Assembly (NCBI GenBank): GCA_035267785.1
Contig: DATFLL010000046.1
Location: 14,863-78,862, forward strand
Direction of reading: 5' to 3'
DNA: 64,000 nucleotides
Origin: DATFLL01 sp035267785
GTDB taxonomy: Bacteria > Pseudomonadota > Gammaproteobacteria > DATFLL01
The notes beneath the pieces were generated by a model. It was given only the letters and a program-made list of their open reading frames with translations, made no database searches and was not told where the DNA came from. Of the stretch, positions 7,139 through 15,432 are shown in pieces (within the stretch, counting starts at the first letter, position 1; each line of letters opens with the position of its first letter). The position numbers were made by a program, and so were the translations under genes.

Positions 7139-8035
7139 TCAGGGGTCTTCGGGCGGTGCCACGATGGCCGCTTCGTACGGATGGCGCCGGGTGATGAGGC
7201 CGCTGTACTCGAAGACGTCGAGCAGCGTCTCATAGGCCTCGCGGCTGATGGCCGGGTCCGGGGCCCAACAGCCCAGGCGCTGATACGCGCCTATCGTCTC
7301 GGTCAGCACATCGCGGTCGATCCCCGGGAAGTATTCGGCCTCGGCCTCGGCCTCGGCGATCTCGCCGGCCGGCGCTTCGATGACGTATTCGCGGGCCCGA
7401 CGGTAGGCCCGCATAAAGGCACGCGCCATGTCGGTCTCCAGCCAGCTCGGGGCGGCACACAGGCTGCTGAAGGCCACCGGCCCGATGGCCTTGCCCACCG
7501 AGGCGACCACGTGGCCGATACCCTCCCTTTCCAACTGCTGGGGCGCCGGGCCCTGCTGGTGAACGTAGTCGCCCTGTCCGGCCCGAAACGCGGCATCGAT
7601 GGCCGACACGTCACCGGCGTCGATCGCCTCGATGGCCTGGAAATCCACGCCCTTTCGGTGACAGGCGTACTTGAACATCGCCAGCGGCTGAAAGAAGTGG
7701 TCCACCAGTACGCGCCGTCCCACCAGGCGATCCCAGCTGAAGTCCGGCTCGGGCTCGCGGCCCGCGAGGAAGAACCCATCGCGCTCGTTGATCTGCGCAA
7801 AGTGCACGAACCCCGGCGTCTCGCCCCGCTCGAGCGCGGGAAAGCTGGTCGCCACCGCCGACTGGGCGACGTGGACCGTCCCTGCGGCGATTCCTTCCGC
7901 GACGCTGTCCCGCGCCGGGGCCACCGTGTAGGTCGGCGACAGCCCCTCCTCGCGCAGGAAGCCGCCCGTGATGGTGGAGATGAGCGGGCTGTAGAACGCC
8001 GAATGGCGCAGCACCATGATGTGAATAGGCGTCAT
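7139..8035 (-). CDS. NMT1/THI5-like (SsuA-type) substrate-binding protein without signal peptide
   Basis: The 298-residue protein has the fold pattern of nitrate, sulfonate or thiamine-precursor binding proteins of ABC importers: HIMVLRHSAFYSPLISTITGGF at the start, FLREEGL, a central hinge, then a second lobe. Unlike its relatives it starts directly at the first beta strand and has no signal peptide, and there is no permease or ATPase gene nearby. It may therefore be a cytoplasmic ligand-binding or enzymatic descendant, such as a THI5-like protein. The start is supported by AAGGGG upstream. Confidence 0.75.
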   Translation of the reverse strand: MTPIHIMVLRHSAFYSPLISTITGGFLREEGLSPTYTVAPARDSVAEGIAAGTVHVAQSAVATSFPALERGETPGFVHFAQINERDGFFLAGREPEPDFSWDRLVGRRVLVDHFFQPLAMFKYACHRKGVDFQAIEAIDAGDVSAIDAAFRAGQGDYVHQQGPAPQQLEREGIGHVVASVGKAIGPVAFSSLCAAPSWLETDMARAFMRAYRRAREYVIEAPAGEIAEAEAEAEYFPGIDRDVLTETIGAYQRLGCWAPDPAISREAYETLLDVFEYSGLITRRHPYEAAIVAPPEDP

Positions 8036-8159
8036 GTCCTTCCCCTTTGCCGTTGCGGGCTCGCGGTCGTGACGGCCAGAGTAAGGCGGGCACGCAATCC
8101 GCGTCCACCCTCCGGCCCCTGCAATTCCCACCGGCGGTGCGCGCGGCGCAGCCTCGCGC

Positions 8160-8165
8160 TATAAT
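8160..8165 (+). promoter_or_regulatory. Candidate -10 element for the hydrolase-thioredoxin gene
   Basis: A perfect TATAAT stands 127 bp before the start codon at 8292. The -35 region 17 bp upstream is GC-rich and does not match the consensus, so the promoter is tentative. Confidence 0.3.
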
Positions 8166-8291
8166 CGCCGCGGTCCGAGGCAGCTACCGACCGCCGTGGC
8201 TGCCCAACGGAAACCGAGCGCCCCATACCCGCGCGACTTGTTGAACCCACAGCCACAGTCCGAATAGCGCCCCATAGGTAGCCCTGACTCC

Positions 8292-9656
8292 ATGTCCCTG
8301 TCGACCGCGTTCCGCTGGCCAACCGCGGCCCCGCTGGCTGTACTGCTCGGCGCGTTGGTCCTGCCCGTTGCCGCGCCCGCCGCATCGCCCGCCAAAACGC
8401 CCGAGGTGCGGCCGCACACCCACACCGAGCACCTGTCCAATCAGGTCGATATCGAGGTCACGAGCTTCCCCGCCCGGCAGCCGGCCCGCGCCTCCGACAC
8501 GGGTCGATTCCTGCTGCTATGGATCGCGCCGAGCTTCGGCTTCAACGGCGAGCAGGCGCGCATGGCCGAGCGGCTCGCCGCCGACGGCGTGGAGGTGTGG
8601 CAGGCCGACGTGGCCGAGGCCCTGTTTCTGCCCCGCGGCAGCCCCAGCATGCGCAAGCTCGACGGACGCTATGTGGCCGATCTGGTCGAGCGAGCCCATA
8701 CGGCGACCGGCAAACGTATCGTCCTGGTCAGCAGTTCCTACGGCGCCATCCCCGTGCTGCGCGGAGCCCGCGTGTGGCAAAGCCGCGCGCCGAAGACACC
8801 GATGCTGGCCGGGGCGATCCTGTTCTCCCCCAATGCCTACGCCACGGTGCCCTCGCTCGGCCTGCCGCCCCAGTACGTCCCCATCGTGCGCTCGACCAAC
8901 ATCCCGATCGCGATCTTCCAGGGAGGGATCAACGGCAACCGCTGGCAGCTGCCGCAGCTCATCGACGCGCTGCGCAGCGGCGGGGCCACGGTGTATACCG
9001 AGATCATGCCCGGTATCACCGGCCTGTTCTTCCATCACGAAGAGCACCACGAGGCGCTGGCGCGGGAATTCTCGCGCGCACCGCGGCGCATCGAGCGCGT
9101 GCTGCCGCTGCTCGCCGCCGCCCCGGTGCCGCTCGAGGCTCGGCCCCTGGCCGGCGCCTCCAAGCAGTTGGGTCGCGGACTGGACGCCGAGCTCAAGCCC
9201 TTTCACGGCGACCCGCACCCCCAGACGCTGCGCCTGCACGACGCCAAGGGACACCTGCACGTCATCGATCACTATCGGGGTCGGGTTACGGTCGTCAATT
9301 TCTGGGCCAGCTGGTGTTCGCCCTGCGTCAAGGAGATCCCCTCGCTCAACCGCCTGCGCAAGGCGATGCGCGGCGAGCCCTTCAAGCTGGTGTCGGTCAA
9401 TTACGCCGAGGGCGCCAAGGCCATCCGCGACTTTCTCGACAAGGTCGACGTCGATTACCCGGTTCTGATCGACCGCGACGGCAAGGAGGCGGCGAAGTGG
9501 AACGTCGTGGTCTTCCCCTCGACCTTCGTCATCGGACCGGACGGACTGATACATTACGGGGTGAACGCGGGTCTGGAATGGGACCAGCCGCAGGTGATCG
9601 CAACGCTGCGCCGTCTGGCCAAAAATCAGGGTCGAGGTGCGAGGGCGACGGACTGA
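8292..9656 (+). CDS. Secreted alpha/beta-hydrolase-like domain fused to a TlpA thioredoxin
   Basis: The 454-residue protein has a signal peptide (to about residue 33) and two domains. The first (about 50-270) looks like a serine hydrolase: FLLLWIAPSFGFNGEQARMAERLA, then IVLVSSSYGAIPVL with a nucleophile-elbow-like serine at 149, and FHHEEHHE near 248. The second (about 305-445) is a complete TlpA thioredoxin with VVNFWASWCSPCVKE (cysteines 342 and 345) and a cis-proline near 409. It should act in the periplasm, perhaps reducing a disulfide or persulfide in the substrate of the hydrolase domain. Such a fusion is unusual. The stop codon lies inside the heptamer repeat array. Confidence 0.8.
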   Translation: MSLSTAFRWPTAAPLAVLLGALVLPVAAPAASPAKTPEVRPHTHTEHLSNQVDIEVTSFPARQPARASDTGRFLLLWIAPSFGFNGEQARMAERLAADGVEVWQADVAEALFLPRGSPSMRKLDGRYVADLVERAHTATGKRIVLVSSSYGAIPVLRGARVWQSRAPKTPMLAGAILFSPNAYATVPSLGLPPQYVPIVRSTNIPIAIFQGGINGNRWQLPQLIDALRSGGATVYTEIMPGITGLFFHHEEHHEALAREFSRAPRRIERVLPLLAAAPVPLEARPLAGASKQLGRGLDAELKPFHGDPHPQTLRLHDAKGHLHVIDHYRGRVTVVNFWASWCSPCVKEIPSLNRLRKAMRGEPFKLVSVNYAEGAKAIRDFLDKVDVDYPVLIDRDGKEAAKWNVVVFPSTFVIGPDGLIHYGVNAGLEWDQPQVIATLRRLAKNQGRGARATD

Positions 9657-9692
9657 GGACTGAGGACTGAGGACTGAGGACTGAGGACTGAG
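9651..9692. repeat. Heptamer tandem repeat, six copies of GACTGAG
   Basis: Six perfect head-to-tail copies of a 7-bp unit occupy the junction of two convergent genes. The first copy supplies the TGA stop of the hydrolase-thioredoxin gene; the array ends four bases before the stop of the exonuclease gene. A unit of 7 bp changes reading frame with each copy gained or lost, so copy-number variation would alter only the 3' ends. Confidence 0.95.
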
Positions 9693-9695
9693 GGC

Positions 9696-10598
9696 TTAGG
9701 ACTCGGAGGCGAGGGCGAGGCAGCGTTCGCGCAGGCGCCCGCCAACGCCGAGCTCGCGAAACAGGCGCGTGAGGGCGGCACGGCGCGGGCCCTCCCAGGC
9801 GAGGTGCGCGGCATCGCAGCGAATGCGCGCGCCCGTGTGCAGCGTCGCCAGTTGCAGGCTGAGCAAGGCCTGCTCGCGGTGCGCGGCCAGACGTTCGGCC
9901 AGGCGCGCCGCCCCGCGCAGCTCGAGCGCGGGCACGCGATGCAGGTGCTGATAGATGCCAGCCAGCGAGTCGAAGCATGCCAGCAGTGCGCTCGCCGCCT
10001 TGGGACCGACGCCGGGCACGCCGGGAATATTGTCAACCGCGTCGCCCACCAGCGCGAGATAGTCGGCGATCTGCGCTGGTAACACTCCGAAGCGCTCACG
10101 TATGGCCTTGCGGTCCAGGCGCGGTCCGTCGAGGCCGTCCCACCAGCGATCCCCTGGGCCGACCAGCTGCGCAAGGTCCTTGTCGCGCGAGACGATTACC
10201 AGACGAAAACCCTCGGCGCGCAGCCGGCTGGCCGCAGTGGCGATGAGGTCGTCCGCCTCCAAGCGGCCGCTGGCGTAAGTGCGAACCCCCATCGCTCGCG
10301 TCAGGCGCTTGCACCAGCCGAACTGACGCTTCAGTTCCTCGGGCGGCGAGGCCCGGTTGGCCTTGTACTCGGCATACCAGTCATTGCGAAACGAGCTGGT
10401 CAGCGATTCGTCGAAAGCGGCCGCGACATGGCTCGGGCGTTCGCGCTCGAGCAGACCGCAAAGAAACTGCCCATAGCCGTAGAGGGCATTGACCGGCTGA
10501 CCGGCCGGATCGGCCAGGCTGTCGGGCAGCGAGTAATACGCGCGGAAGACGTACACGGGGGCATCGATGAGGTAGGCGACGGGACGACGACGGACCAT
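9696..10598 (-). CDS. 5'-3' exonuclease / flap endonuclease (Pol I N-terminal domain type)
   Basis: The 300-residue protein matches the stand-alone 5' nuclease family related to the N-terminal domain of DNA polymerase I and to ExoIX. Conserved features are AYLIDAPVYVFRAYYSLP at the start, AFDESLTSSFRNDWYAEYKANR, LEADDLIAT, VSRDKDLAQLV and the helix-hairpin-helix segment GVLPAQIADYLALVGDAVDNIPGVPG. The metal-binding acids of the two central motifs are present. It would remove 5' flaps or RNA primers. The ATG at 10598 is used because the protein begins immediately before the first conserved strand. It converges on the heptamer repeat. Confidence 0.9.
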   Translation of the reverse strand: MVRRRPVAYLIDAPVYVFRAYYSLPDSLADPAGQPVNALYGYGQFLCGLLERERPSHVAAAFDESLTSSFRNDWYAEYKANRASPPEELKRQFGWCKRLTRAMGVRTYASGRLEADDLIATAASRLRAEGFRLVIVSRDKDLAQLVGPGDRWWDGLDGPRLDRKAIRERFGVLPAQIADYLALVGDAVDNIPGVPGVGPKAASALLACFDSLAGIYQHLHRVPALELRGAARLAERLAAHREQALLSLQLATLHTGARIRCDAAHLAWEGPRRAALTRLFRELGVGGRLRERCLALASES

Positions 10599-10787
10599 AG
10601 CGACATTGCCGTTGCGTGGACCGCGCAAGGGTGCGGCCCGCACGGAAACAGCGGCGCCGTGCGCCGCGACCGGAAAGCGCATTCTAGGGTGCGCCGCTGA
10701 CGGTAACAACACCGTACAGCAACAAGCGGCGCCAGAAGGAGAACGCCGCGGCCAGGCCCTGCGGCGTTTTACACGCGGCGGGGAAAT

Positions 10788-10979
10788 TCAGCGGGCATCG
10801 AGCGCGGCCGGCACCTTGGCGACGTCACGCCATGCGGCCAGTTTGTCGCGTCGGCGGCGGATCTGGATTCGCACCCGCTTCAAGGCCCAACGCGTCTCCT
10901 CGTCCTCGGCGTCGCGGTATTTGCTCGCCAAGGCCTCGAGTTCGGCAATCTCCCATTGCAGGCGGGTAATGGCATCCAT
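10788..10979 (-). CDS. Small charged hypothetical protein (63 aa), paralogue of 1032-1211
   Basis: The frame extends upstream, but the ATG at 10979 follows a good GGAGAG site and gives a 63-residue protein beginning MDAITRLQWEIAELEAL. It shares EIAELEAL, RWA and a run of arginines with the 59-residue protein at 1032-1211. It is probably a soluble helical hairpin. The function is unknown; conservation within one genome is the main evidence that it is expressed. Confidence 0.65.
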   Translation of the reverse strand: MDAITRLQWEIAELEALASKYRDAEDEETRWALKRVRIQIRRRRDKLAAWRDVAKVPAALDAR

Positions 10980-11090
10980 GTGTCGACTCTCCGTGCGGGT
11001 GCCTATAAAGCATAACCAGCACGGGTGTCTCCATCCTGTCAGCATCGCCTGATTTTACTGTAGGAAATCGCTTACAACCGGGCCGGGGGC

Positions 11091-12518
11091 TCAACGGTAG
11101 AACAGCACAACCGTGGAGACGGCGAGGAGGTTGCCCGCAGCGTGGACGATCATGCCGGGCACCAGGCTGCGGTAGCGCTCGTAGGCCCAGGCCAGCACGA
11201 GCCCGCTCCACAACACCGCCAGGAATCCGGCTGCCGAATACAGATGCAGCGAGGCGAATATCACCGCGCTGATCACGATGCCGGGCCACACGCCAAAGCG
11301 CGCCCGAACGGTGGGGAACAGCAGGCCCCGGAAACCGATTTCCTCGAACAGCGGAGCCCAGAGCACGGCATTGATGCCGCCGAGCAGCGTCGTTTGCCAG
11401 GGACCGAAGATCGCACGCTCGTAGATTCCCTCCGACCAATGCGCCTCCAGCCCCACCTTCCATCCGAGCCAGGCGATGCACAGACTGCCGCACCACTCCA
11501 GGGCAAGCAGTGCCAGCGTGATCTTCGACAAACGCAGCACGCCGACCCCGCGCAGCGTCAAGCCGAAGCTCTGCGCAAAACGCCGCCCGTAAGGGCGCAG
11601 CAGGCGGCGATAGATGAGCCACAGCATTGGCAGCGAGGCGAACAGGGTCGCCCAGGATGCCAACACGCCGGGGCGAAAATACGAGTGTGCGAACTGGCTG
11701 AACAGGATCAAACCGATCAGGCCGAGCAGACCGGCGCGTACGATAACCGCATAGCCCTCGCCCAATCCCCAGGGGGCCGCCGGCCCGCCCGCATCCCAAC
11801 CGGCCGGCCGGGCGCGCACGCCTCCGCGCCACCACATCCAGGCACCGGCGAACAGCACGGCGCCGATCAGCGCAGCGAGCCAAAGCAGCCGTTCTCGCGC
11901 CCGGGCCCCGCGCGCGTCGAGGCGCCGCTCGATATGCGCGACCGCCCTTGCATCGCCGGCTTTCTCGGCAATGCGCAGCTTCAACCGGTCGGCGGCCCAG
12001 CCCAGCGGCAGCAACTCCATGCCATAGCGAATCTCCTCGGGCGTGGCGTCCACGGGGCCCAGACCGTAGGCATACCGAATGGCGTCGCCGAGCACCTCCT
12101 GCTCCGGGCTGTCGTCCAGCCGGCCGAGCTCCTGCACCAACTGCGTGCGCCGGCCGGTCTCGGCCAGGGTCACCAGCAGGCGGGCGCGGGTATTCAGCGC
12201 CGCCCACGGCGTGGCGCCGCTGGGGTGAGCACCAAAGTAGGAGAGCACCTCGCGGTAGGTGCCGATGGCCTGGCGCGAGACATCCTGGCGCTGGCCGAAC
12301 AGGAAATCGAAAAATGTGCGCTGCCAGGCAGGGACCTGCTGGTAGCCTTCGTAGAAATCGAGGTGGCGCTCCATCATCCGGCCGGCCGACTCGCCGGGAT
12401 AGCGCAGCCCGCTCAAGTGGTCCTTCAGGCTGGATGCGAAGAACAAATAGCCGACGAGCGCCGCCAGCAGCGCTGTGCACAGCGCGGTCATCCAGGAGCG
12501 GTTGATCGTTGCCTGCAT
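11091..12518 (-). CDS. CPBP-family intramembrane metalloprotease (Abi/CAAX type)
   Basis: The 475-residue membrane protein has an N-terminal anchor (residues 10-30), a soluble helical stretch of about 170 residues, then seven or more membrane segments. The C-terminal half carries the CPBP signature: glutamates 392-393 with arginine 397 (FEEIGFRGLLF), FASLH at 421-425, and HAAGN at 459-463. These residues form the metal site of Rce1-like proteases. Bacterial members process peptides or confer self-immunity, but the substrate here is unknown. The long soluble insert is not usual for the family. The chosen ATG lacks a clear ribosome site, so the start could be the ATG ten codons further in. Confidence 0.85.
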   Translation of the reverse strand: MQATINRSWMTALCTALLAALVGYLFFASSLKDHLSGLRYPGESAGRMMERHLDFYEGYQQVPAWQRTFFDFLFGQRQDVSRQAIGTYREVLSYFGAHPSGATPWAALNTRARLLVTLAETGRRTQLVQELGRLDDSPEQEVLGDAIRYAYGLGPVDATPEEIRYGMELLPLGWAADRLKLRIAEKAGDARAVAHIERRLDARGARARERLLWLAALIGAVLFAGAWMWWRGGVRARPAGWDAGGPAAPWGLGEGYAVIVRAGLLGLIGLILFSQFAHSYFRPGVLASWATLFASLPMLWLIYRRLLRPYGRRFAQSFGLTLRGVGVLRLSKITLALLALEWCGSLCIAWLGWKVGLEAHWSEGIYERAIFGPWQTTLLGGINAVLWAPLFEEIGFRGLLFPTVRARFGVWPGIVISAVIFASLHLYSAAGFLAVLWSGLVLAWAYERYRSLVPGMIVHAAGNLLAVSTVVLFYR

Positions 12519-12853
12519 AGGAGGGATATCGGCCCCCGTGGGGCGGCACTCCAGTCGATCCGCCGCCGCGCCGTGCGCCGCGGCCGGACCCTCAAATTCG
12601 AGTCTAGTCCCACCCACCGGGGCCGGCAAGGCGCTTCGTGCGCGAGTAATTCGAACAGCGCCGGAGGCGCGCGCCGTGCTCCAGGCACTGGGCGAGGCCC
12701 TCGGCAAAGAACGCGCCACGCGGCGCCGTCTGTATAGTCTGTCCCCCTGCGGCCACGGCCTGCAGGATCGCCGGCATGCGCAAGCCGCCCGCCGGTGTGC
12801 GGTGCTAGAATGGGTGACAGTCACCCCTTTCCAATTCGCACCGAGGTAACTGA
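12519..12853. other. Intergenic region between divergent genes
   Basis: These 335 bases separate the CPBP gene from the divergent small gene at 12854. They contain TATAGT (12733-12738) and TAGAAT (12806-12811) as possible -10 elements on the plus strand and the dyad at 12812-12826. No further coding frame is convincing. Confidence 0.5.
12812..12826 (+). promoter_or_regulatory. Palindromic operator candidate GGGTGAC-A-GTCACCC
   Basis: A perfect 7-bp dyad with one central base directly follows the -10-like TAGAAT (12806-12811), so it would cover the transcription start of the gene at 12854. It could bind a dimeric repressor or form an RNA hairpin at the 5' end. No -35 element is evident. Confidence 0.4.
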
Positions 12854-13144
12854 ATGAGCGGCGAACAGGATTCCAACCCCGCACCCCATCAGGACATGCA
12901 TATCGGCGAGATCCGGGAGCTCGCCAAACGCTACAGCCCCGATGAGCTCGAGGAGTGCATCAACCGCCAGCTCGCCGAGGGCACCAATCCCTGCGACGAA
13001 AACGGCTCCACCGAGGAGATCATCAATGTGCTCGCCAAGGCTGAGTTCGTGCGTTCGCGCGTCAACAACGGCATGAGCCTGGGCGAGGCCATCCGTGAGT
13101 TGGGTCGGCGGATCCGCGCGGCCCAACAAGGCGGCGAGGTCTGA
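12854..13144 (+). CDS. Conserved-type hypothetical protein (96 aa)
   Basis: This is a soluble, acidic, mainly helical protein of 96 residues. The central segment MHIGEIRELAKRYSPDEL and the C-terminal SLGEAIRELGRRIRAA look strongly constrained and contain two cysteines (ECI, NPCDENG). Its start at 12854 follows GAGGTAACTGA. The function is unknown. A dyad operator lies 28 bp upstream. It converges on the DUF2189 gene. Confidence 0.75.
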   Translation: MSGEQDSNPAPHQDMHIGEIRELAKRYSPDELEECINRQLAEGTNPCDENGSTEEIINVLAKAEFVRSRVNNGMSLGEAIRELGRRIRAAQQGGEV

Positions 13145-13165
13145 GCCCGGAGACCGCAGTCGGCC

Positions 13166-13966
13166 TCAGTCCTCCTCGTGGCGCGGCCAGGCGCCCGCGT
13201 CGATGGTCTCCTGGTAGGCGTGCCAGGTCGCATGGCCGATGACCGGCAGCAGGACTGCCAGTCCAAGGAAGGCCGTGACAAACCCGACGGCCACGCTCAC
13301 GACTATAAGCCCCGCCCACACGACCATCGTGCCCTTGTTGCGCAGCACGGCGTTGATGCTGGTCACCACGGCGGTAACCATGTCGACCTTGCGGTCCATG
13401 ATCATGGGCAGCGAGAAGGCAGCGGCGGCGAACACGATTGCCGCGAAGATCGACCCGACCGCCGAGCCAACGCCGAAAAACACCACCAACTCCATGGGCC
13501 GCGGATGGGCTTCGACCGGGAAGAACACGTGCACCATGGACGCCGCCCGGGCCCAGACCAGAAAGACGATCACCAGGATAAAGGCGAAGATCATCTCATT
13601 GCCGAGGTGGCGCTTGCCCTCGCGCACGCAGTACCCGATGCGCGGGGCCAGCCCCCGCTGGAGCTGGTAGCTGATGGAATACAGGCCGATGGCGAGCACC
13701 GGCCCGAGAAAGACGAAGCCCGAGAGCATACCCAGCAACACAAGGGGGCTGCCGAGCTCCCAGGCGAGCAGGCTCACCAGATAACTGACCGCCACGAAGA
13801 ATGCCCCGTAGCTCAGACTCTGACGCGGCGCCCGGCGCAGGTCGCGCCAGCCAAGTCGCAGCCAGCGCAGTGGCGCCGCCGCCCCGACCTGCCGACACGG
13901 CGCGACAAATGGAAGCGAGTCCGGGTCGGCCTTTGCGGAATGATCGGTATCCGAGGGTACTGCCAT
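13166..13966 (-). CDS. DUF2189 integral membrane protein
   Basis: The 266-residue protein has a cytoplasmic N terminus (about 40 residues) ending LRWLRLGWRDLRRAPRQS, the family signature, then six membrane segments. DUF2189 proteins are common in proteobacteria, have been annotated as cytochrome-oxidase-like, but carry no heme ligands and their role is unknown. The ATG at 13966 follows a strong GAGGAG. The gene is flanked downstream by the convergent 96-residue gene and upstream by the terminator of the rhodanese gene. Confidence 0.85.
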   Translation of the reverse strand: MAVPSDTDHSAKADPDSLPFVAPCRQVGAAAPLRWLRLGWRDLRRAPRQSLSYGAFFVAVSYLVSLLAWELGSPLVLLGMLSGFVFLGPVLAIGLYSISYQLQRGLAPRIGYCVREGKRHLGNEMIFAFILVIVFLVWARAASMVHVFFPVEAHPRPMELVVFFGVGSAVGSIFAAIVFAAAAFSLPMIMDRKVDMVTAVVTSINAVLRNKGTMVVWAGLIVVSVAVGFVTAFLGLAVLLPVIGHATWHAYQETIDAGAWPRHEED

Positions 13967-14044
13967 TGCCGGGCTCCTCGTTCGCAGTGGCACTGCACCT
14001 TGACCTATTCTTGACAGCGACGGTTCGAAGCGCAAGCTCCCCAA

Positions 14045-14078
14045 CGAAAAACGCCCCCGGCGCGCAGTCCGGGGGCGT
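14045..14078 (-). terminator. Intrinsic terminator of the rhodanese gene
   Basis: A perfect 10-bp stem (14051-14060 with 14069-14078, ACGCCCCCGG and complement) with an 8-nt loop is followed on the minus strand by TTTTTCG. It lies 29 bp after the rhodanese stop at 14107. Confidence 0.85.
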
Positions 14079-14106
14079 CGCGCGAAGCGACCGAGAGGAC
14101 CCGTTC

Positions 14107-14532
14107 TCAGACGTAGCGCGCCTCGGTGGCCAGCGGCAGACCCGCCTTCTCCCACTCGGATATCCCGCCGGCCAGGCTGTAGACCTCGCCGAAGCCCATC
14201 ATCTCGAGCACGGCGGCGGCCATGGCCGAACGCCCGCCCGTGGCGCAGTAAGTCACAACGGGACGGCTGCGGGCGTCGACCAGCTCGGGCACGTGCTTGG
14301 GGTAGCCCGGATCGGCCGCGGCCTCCAGGATGCCGCGCGGCACCAGCATCGCCTTGGGCAGGTGGCCCTGCTCGTGCTCACTGGACTCGCGCACGTCGAG
14401 CACCATCAGGTCATCACGCTCGTCCATCAGGCGCTGCAGATCGGCCGCACTGAGCTCGCTGACGCGCGAGCGCGCGGCCTTGACGAAGTCCATCAATCCG
14501 ACGGGAGAGCTGGGCTGAAAGGTATCGTACAT
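14107..14532 (-). CDS. Single-domain rhodanese sulfurtransferase (cytoplasmic)
   Basis: The 141-residue protein is a rhodanese without signal peptide. The catalytic loop is CATGGRS with cysteine 96; the preceding strand is RPVVTY and the domain begins DLMVLDVRES near residue 42, followed by EQGHLPKA. Such enzymes carry sulfane sulfur as cysteine persulfide from thiosulfate, glutathione persulfide or polysulfide to acceptors. Residues 1-30 are an extra helical lead. It is monocistronic: a terminator follows it and a divergent lytic transglycosylase lies upstream. Confidence 0.92.
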   Translation of the reverse strand: MYDTFQPSSPVGLMDFVKAARSRVSELSAADLQRLMDERDDLMVLDVRESSEHEQGHLPKAMLVPRGILEAAADPGYPKHVPELVDARSRPVVTYCATGGRSAMAAAVLEMMGFGEVYSLAGGISEWEKAGLPLATEARYV

Positions 14533-14578
14533 ACTGAAAAGCCTCGTATTCTTGGTTCGAAATTTAAGCGTATCCTAA

Positions 14579-14584
14579 TATAAT
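14579..14584 (+). promoter_or_regulatory. Candidate -10 element for the lytic transglycosylase gene
   Basis: TATAAT lies 69 bp before the start codon at 14653. The hexamer 17 bp upstream is TTCGAA, a weak match to the -35 consensus. Confidence 0.35.
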
Positions 14585-14652
14585 CGCGCGCCTCGAAACA
14601 CCGGCGGCCCTAAGGGATAAAGCGACACGCCCGATATACCGATATACGTGGC

Positions 14653-15198
14653 ATGGATATCGAGCCCCGATCGCCCAGGCCCCGGCGCCGTGCACGCGCC
14701 CTTCCAGGCGTTGTCGCCGCGGGCCTGATCATCGCCGCTGCGGCCACACCGGCGTCGGCCGCGCCGCCCGAGGGCGCGCAGCACTTCGGCCCGCCCATCG
14801 TCGGCGTCCTGCGCTTCGACACGCTCGTCTACCGCACCGCCCGCGAACACCAGGTCGACTATGCGCTGGTGATGGCGGTCATCCACACCGAATCCCTGTT
14901 CAACCCCCACGCTACCTCACACCGCGGCGCAGCCGGGCTGATGCAGCTCATGCCGCAGACCGCGGCACGCTACGGCGCGAGCGACCGCTACAACCCGCGC
15001 CAGAACGTCGAGGCCGGCGTGCGTTACCTCAAGGCGCTGCTCGAACGCTACCGCGGTCGCCTGACATACGCCGTGGCCGCCTACAACGCCGGCGAAGACG
15101 CAGTGGACCGCTACCACGGCATTCCGCCCTATACCGAAACGCGCGAATACGTCAAAAAGGTCATGCGCTACCGGAAGTTCTACGAGAGCTGGCCCTGA
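14653..15198 (+). CDS. Secreted lytic transglycosylase (SLT domain)
   Basis: The 181-residue protein has a signal peptide with a basic n-region (RRRARALP, cleavage near residue 37) and one goose-type lysozyme-like SLT domain. The catalytic glutamate is residue 80 in AVIHTESLFNPHATS, followed by GLMQLMPQTA at 95-104 and the AYNAGEDAVDRYHGIPPYTETREYV end typical of the family. It would cleave peptidoglycan in the periplasm, for remodelling or for insertion of envelope complexes. No Shine-Dalgarno is evident before the ATG. Confidence 0.92.
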   Translation: MDIEPRSPRPRRRARALPGVVAAGLIIAAAATPASAAPPEGAQHFGPPIVGVLRFDTLVYRTAREHQVDYALVMAVIHTESLFNPHATSHRGAAGLMQLMPQTAARYGASDRYNPRQNVEAGVRYLKALLERYRGRLTYAVAAYNAGEDAVDRYHGIPPYTETREYVKKVMRYRKFYESWP

Positions 15199-15214
15199 GG
15201 CCGCGGGCGAATGA

Positions 15215-15325
15215 CTAACCCGCGTAGCGCATCGCCAGGTAGACGACGAACACCACCACCCCGAGCAGGATGGCCCAGGTCAGCCAGACGACAAAGCGGC
15301 TGAGCGCCGCGAGAAATCGATCCAC
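15215..15325 (-). CDS. Tiny single-pass membrane protein (36 aa, GTG start)
   Basis: The GTG start follows GGGGAGGT at an ideal distance. The 36-residue product has a short basic lead (MDRFLAALSRF), one membrane segment of about 20 residues and an end in MRYAG. The ribosome site and hydrophobic composition support it; there is no homology evidence. It lies downstream of, and in the opposite direction to, the transglycosylase, and 107 bp below the second rhodanese stop region on the same strand. Confidence 0.5.
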   Translation of the reverse strand: MDRFLAALSRFVVWLTWAILLGVVVFVVYLAMRYAG

Positions 15326-15432
15326 CGCCACCTCCCCTTCGAACGGCCCCGCCACACCGGGCGCGCGGGCGCATCGCGTGGACGGCCCGAACCCAGTGTA
15401 GCTGACGGGAAATGCGAAGGGGCTGGCCGGTC

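Noticed and set aside
9651..9692. Repeat array considered as CRISPR
   Set aside because: The unit is 7 bp without spacers and no cas gene is in the window.
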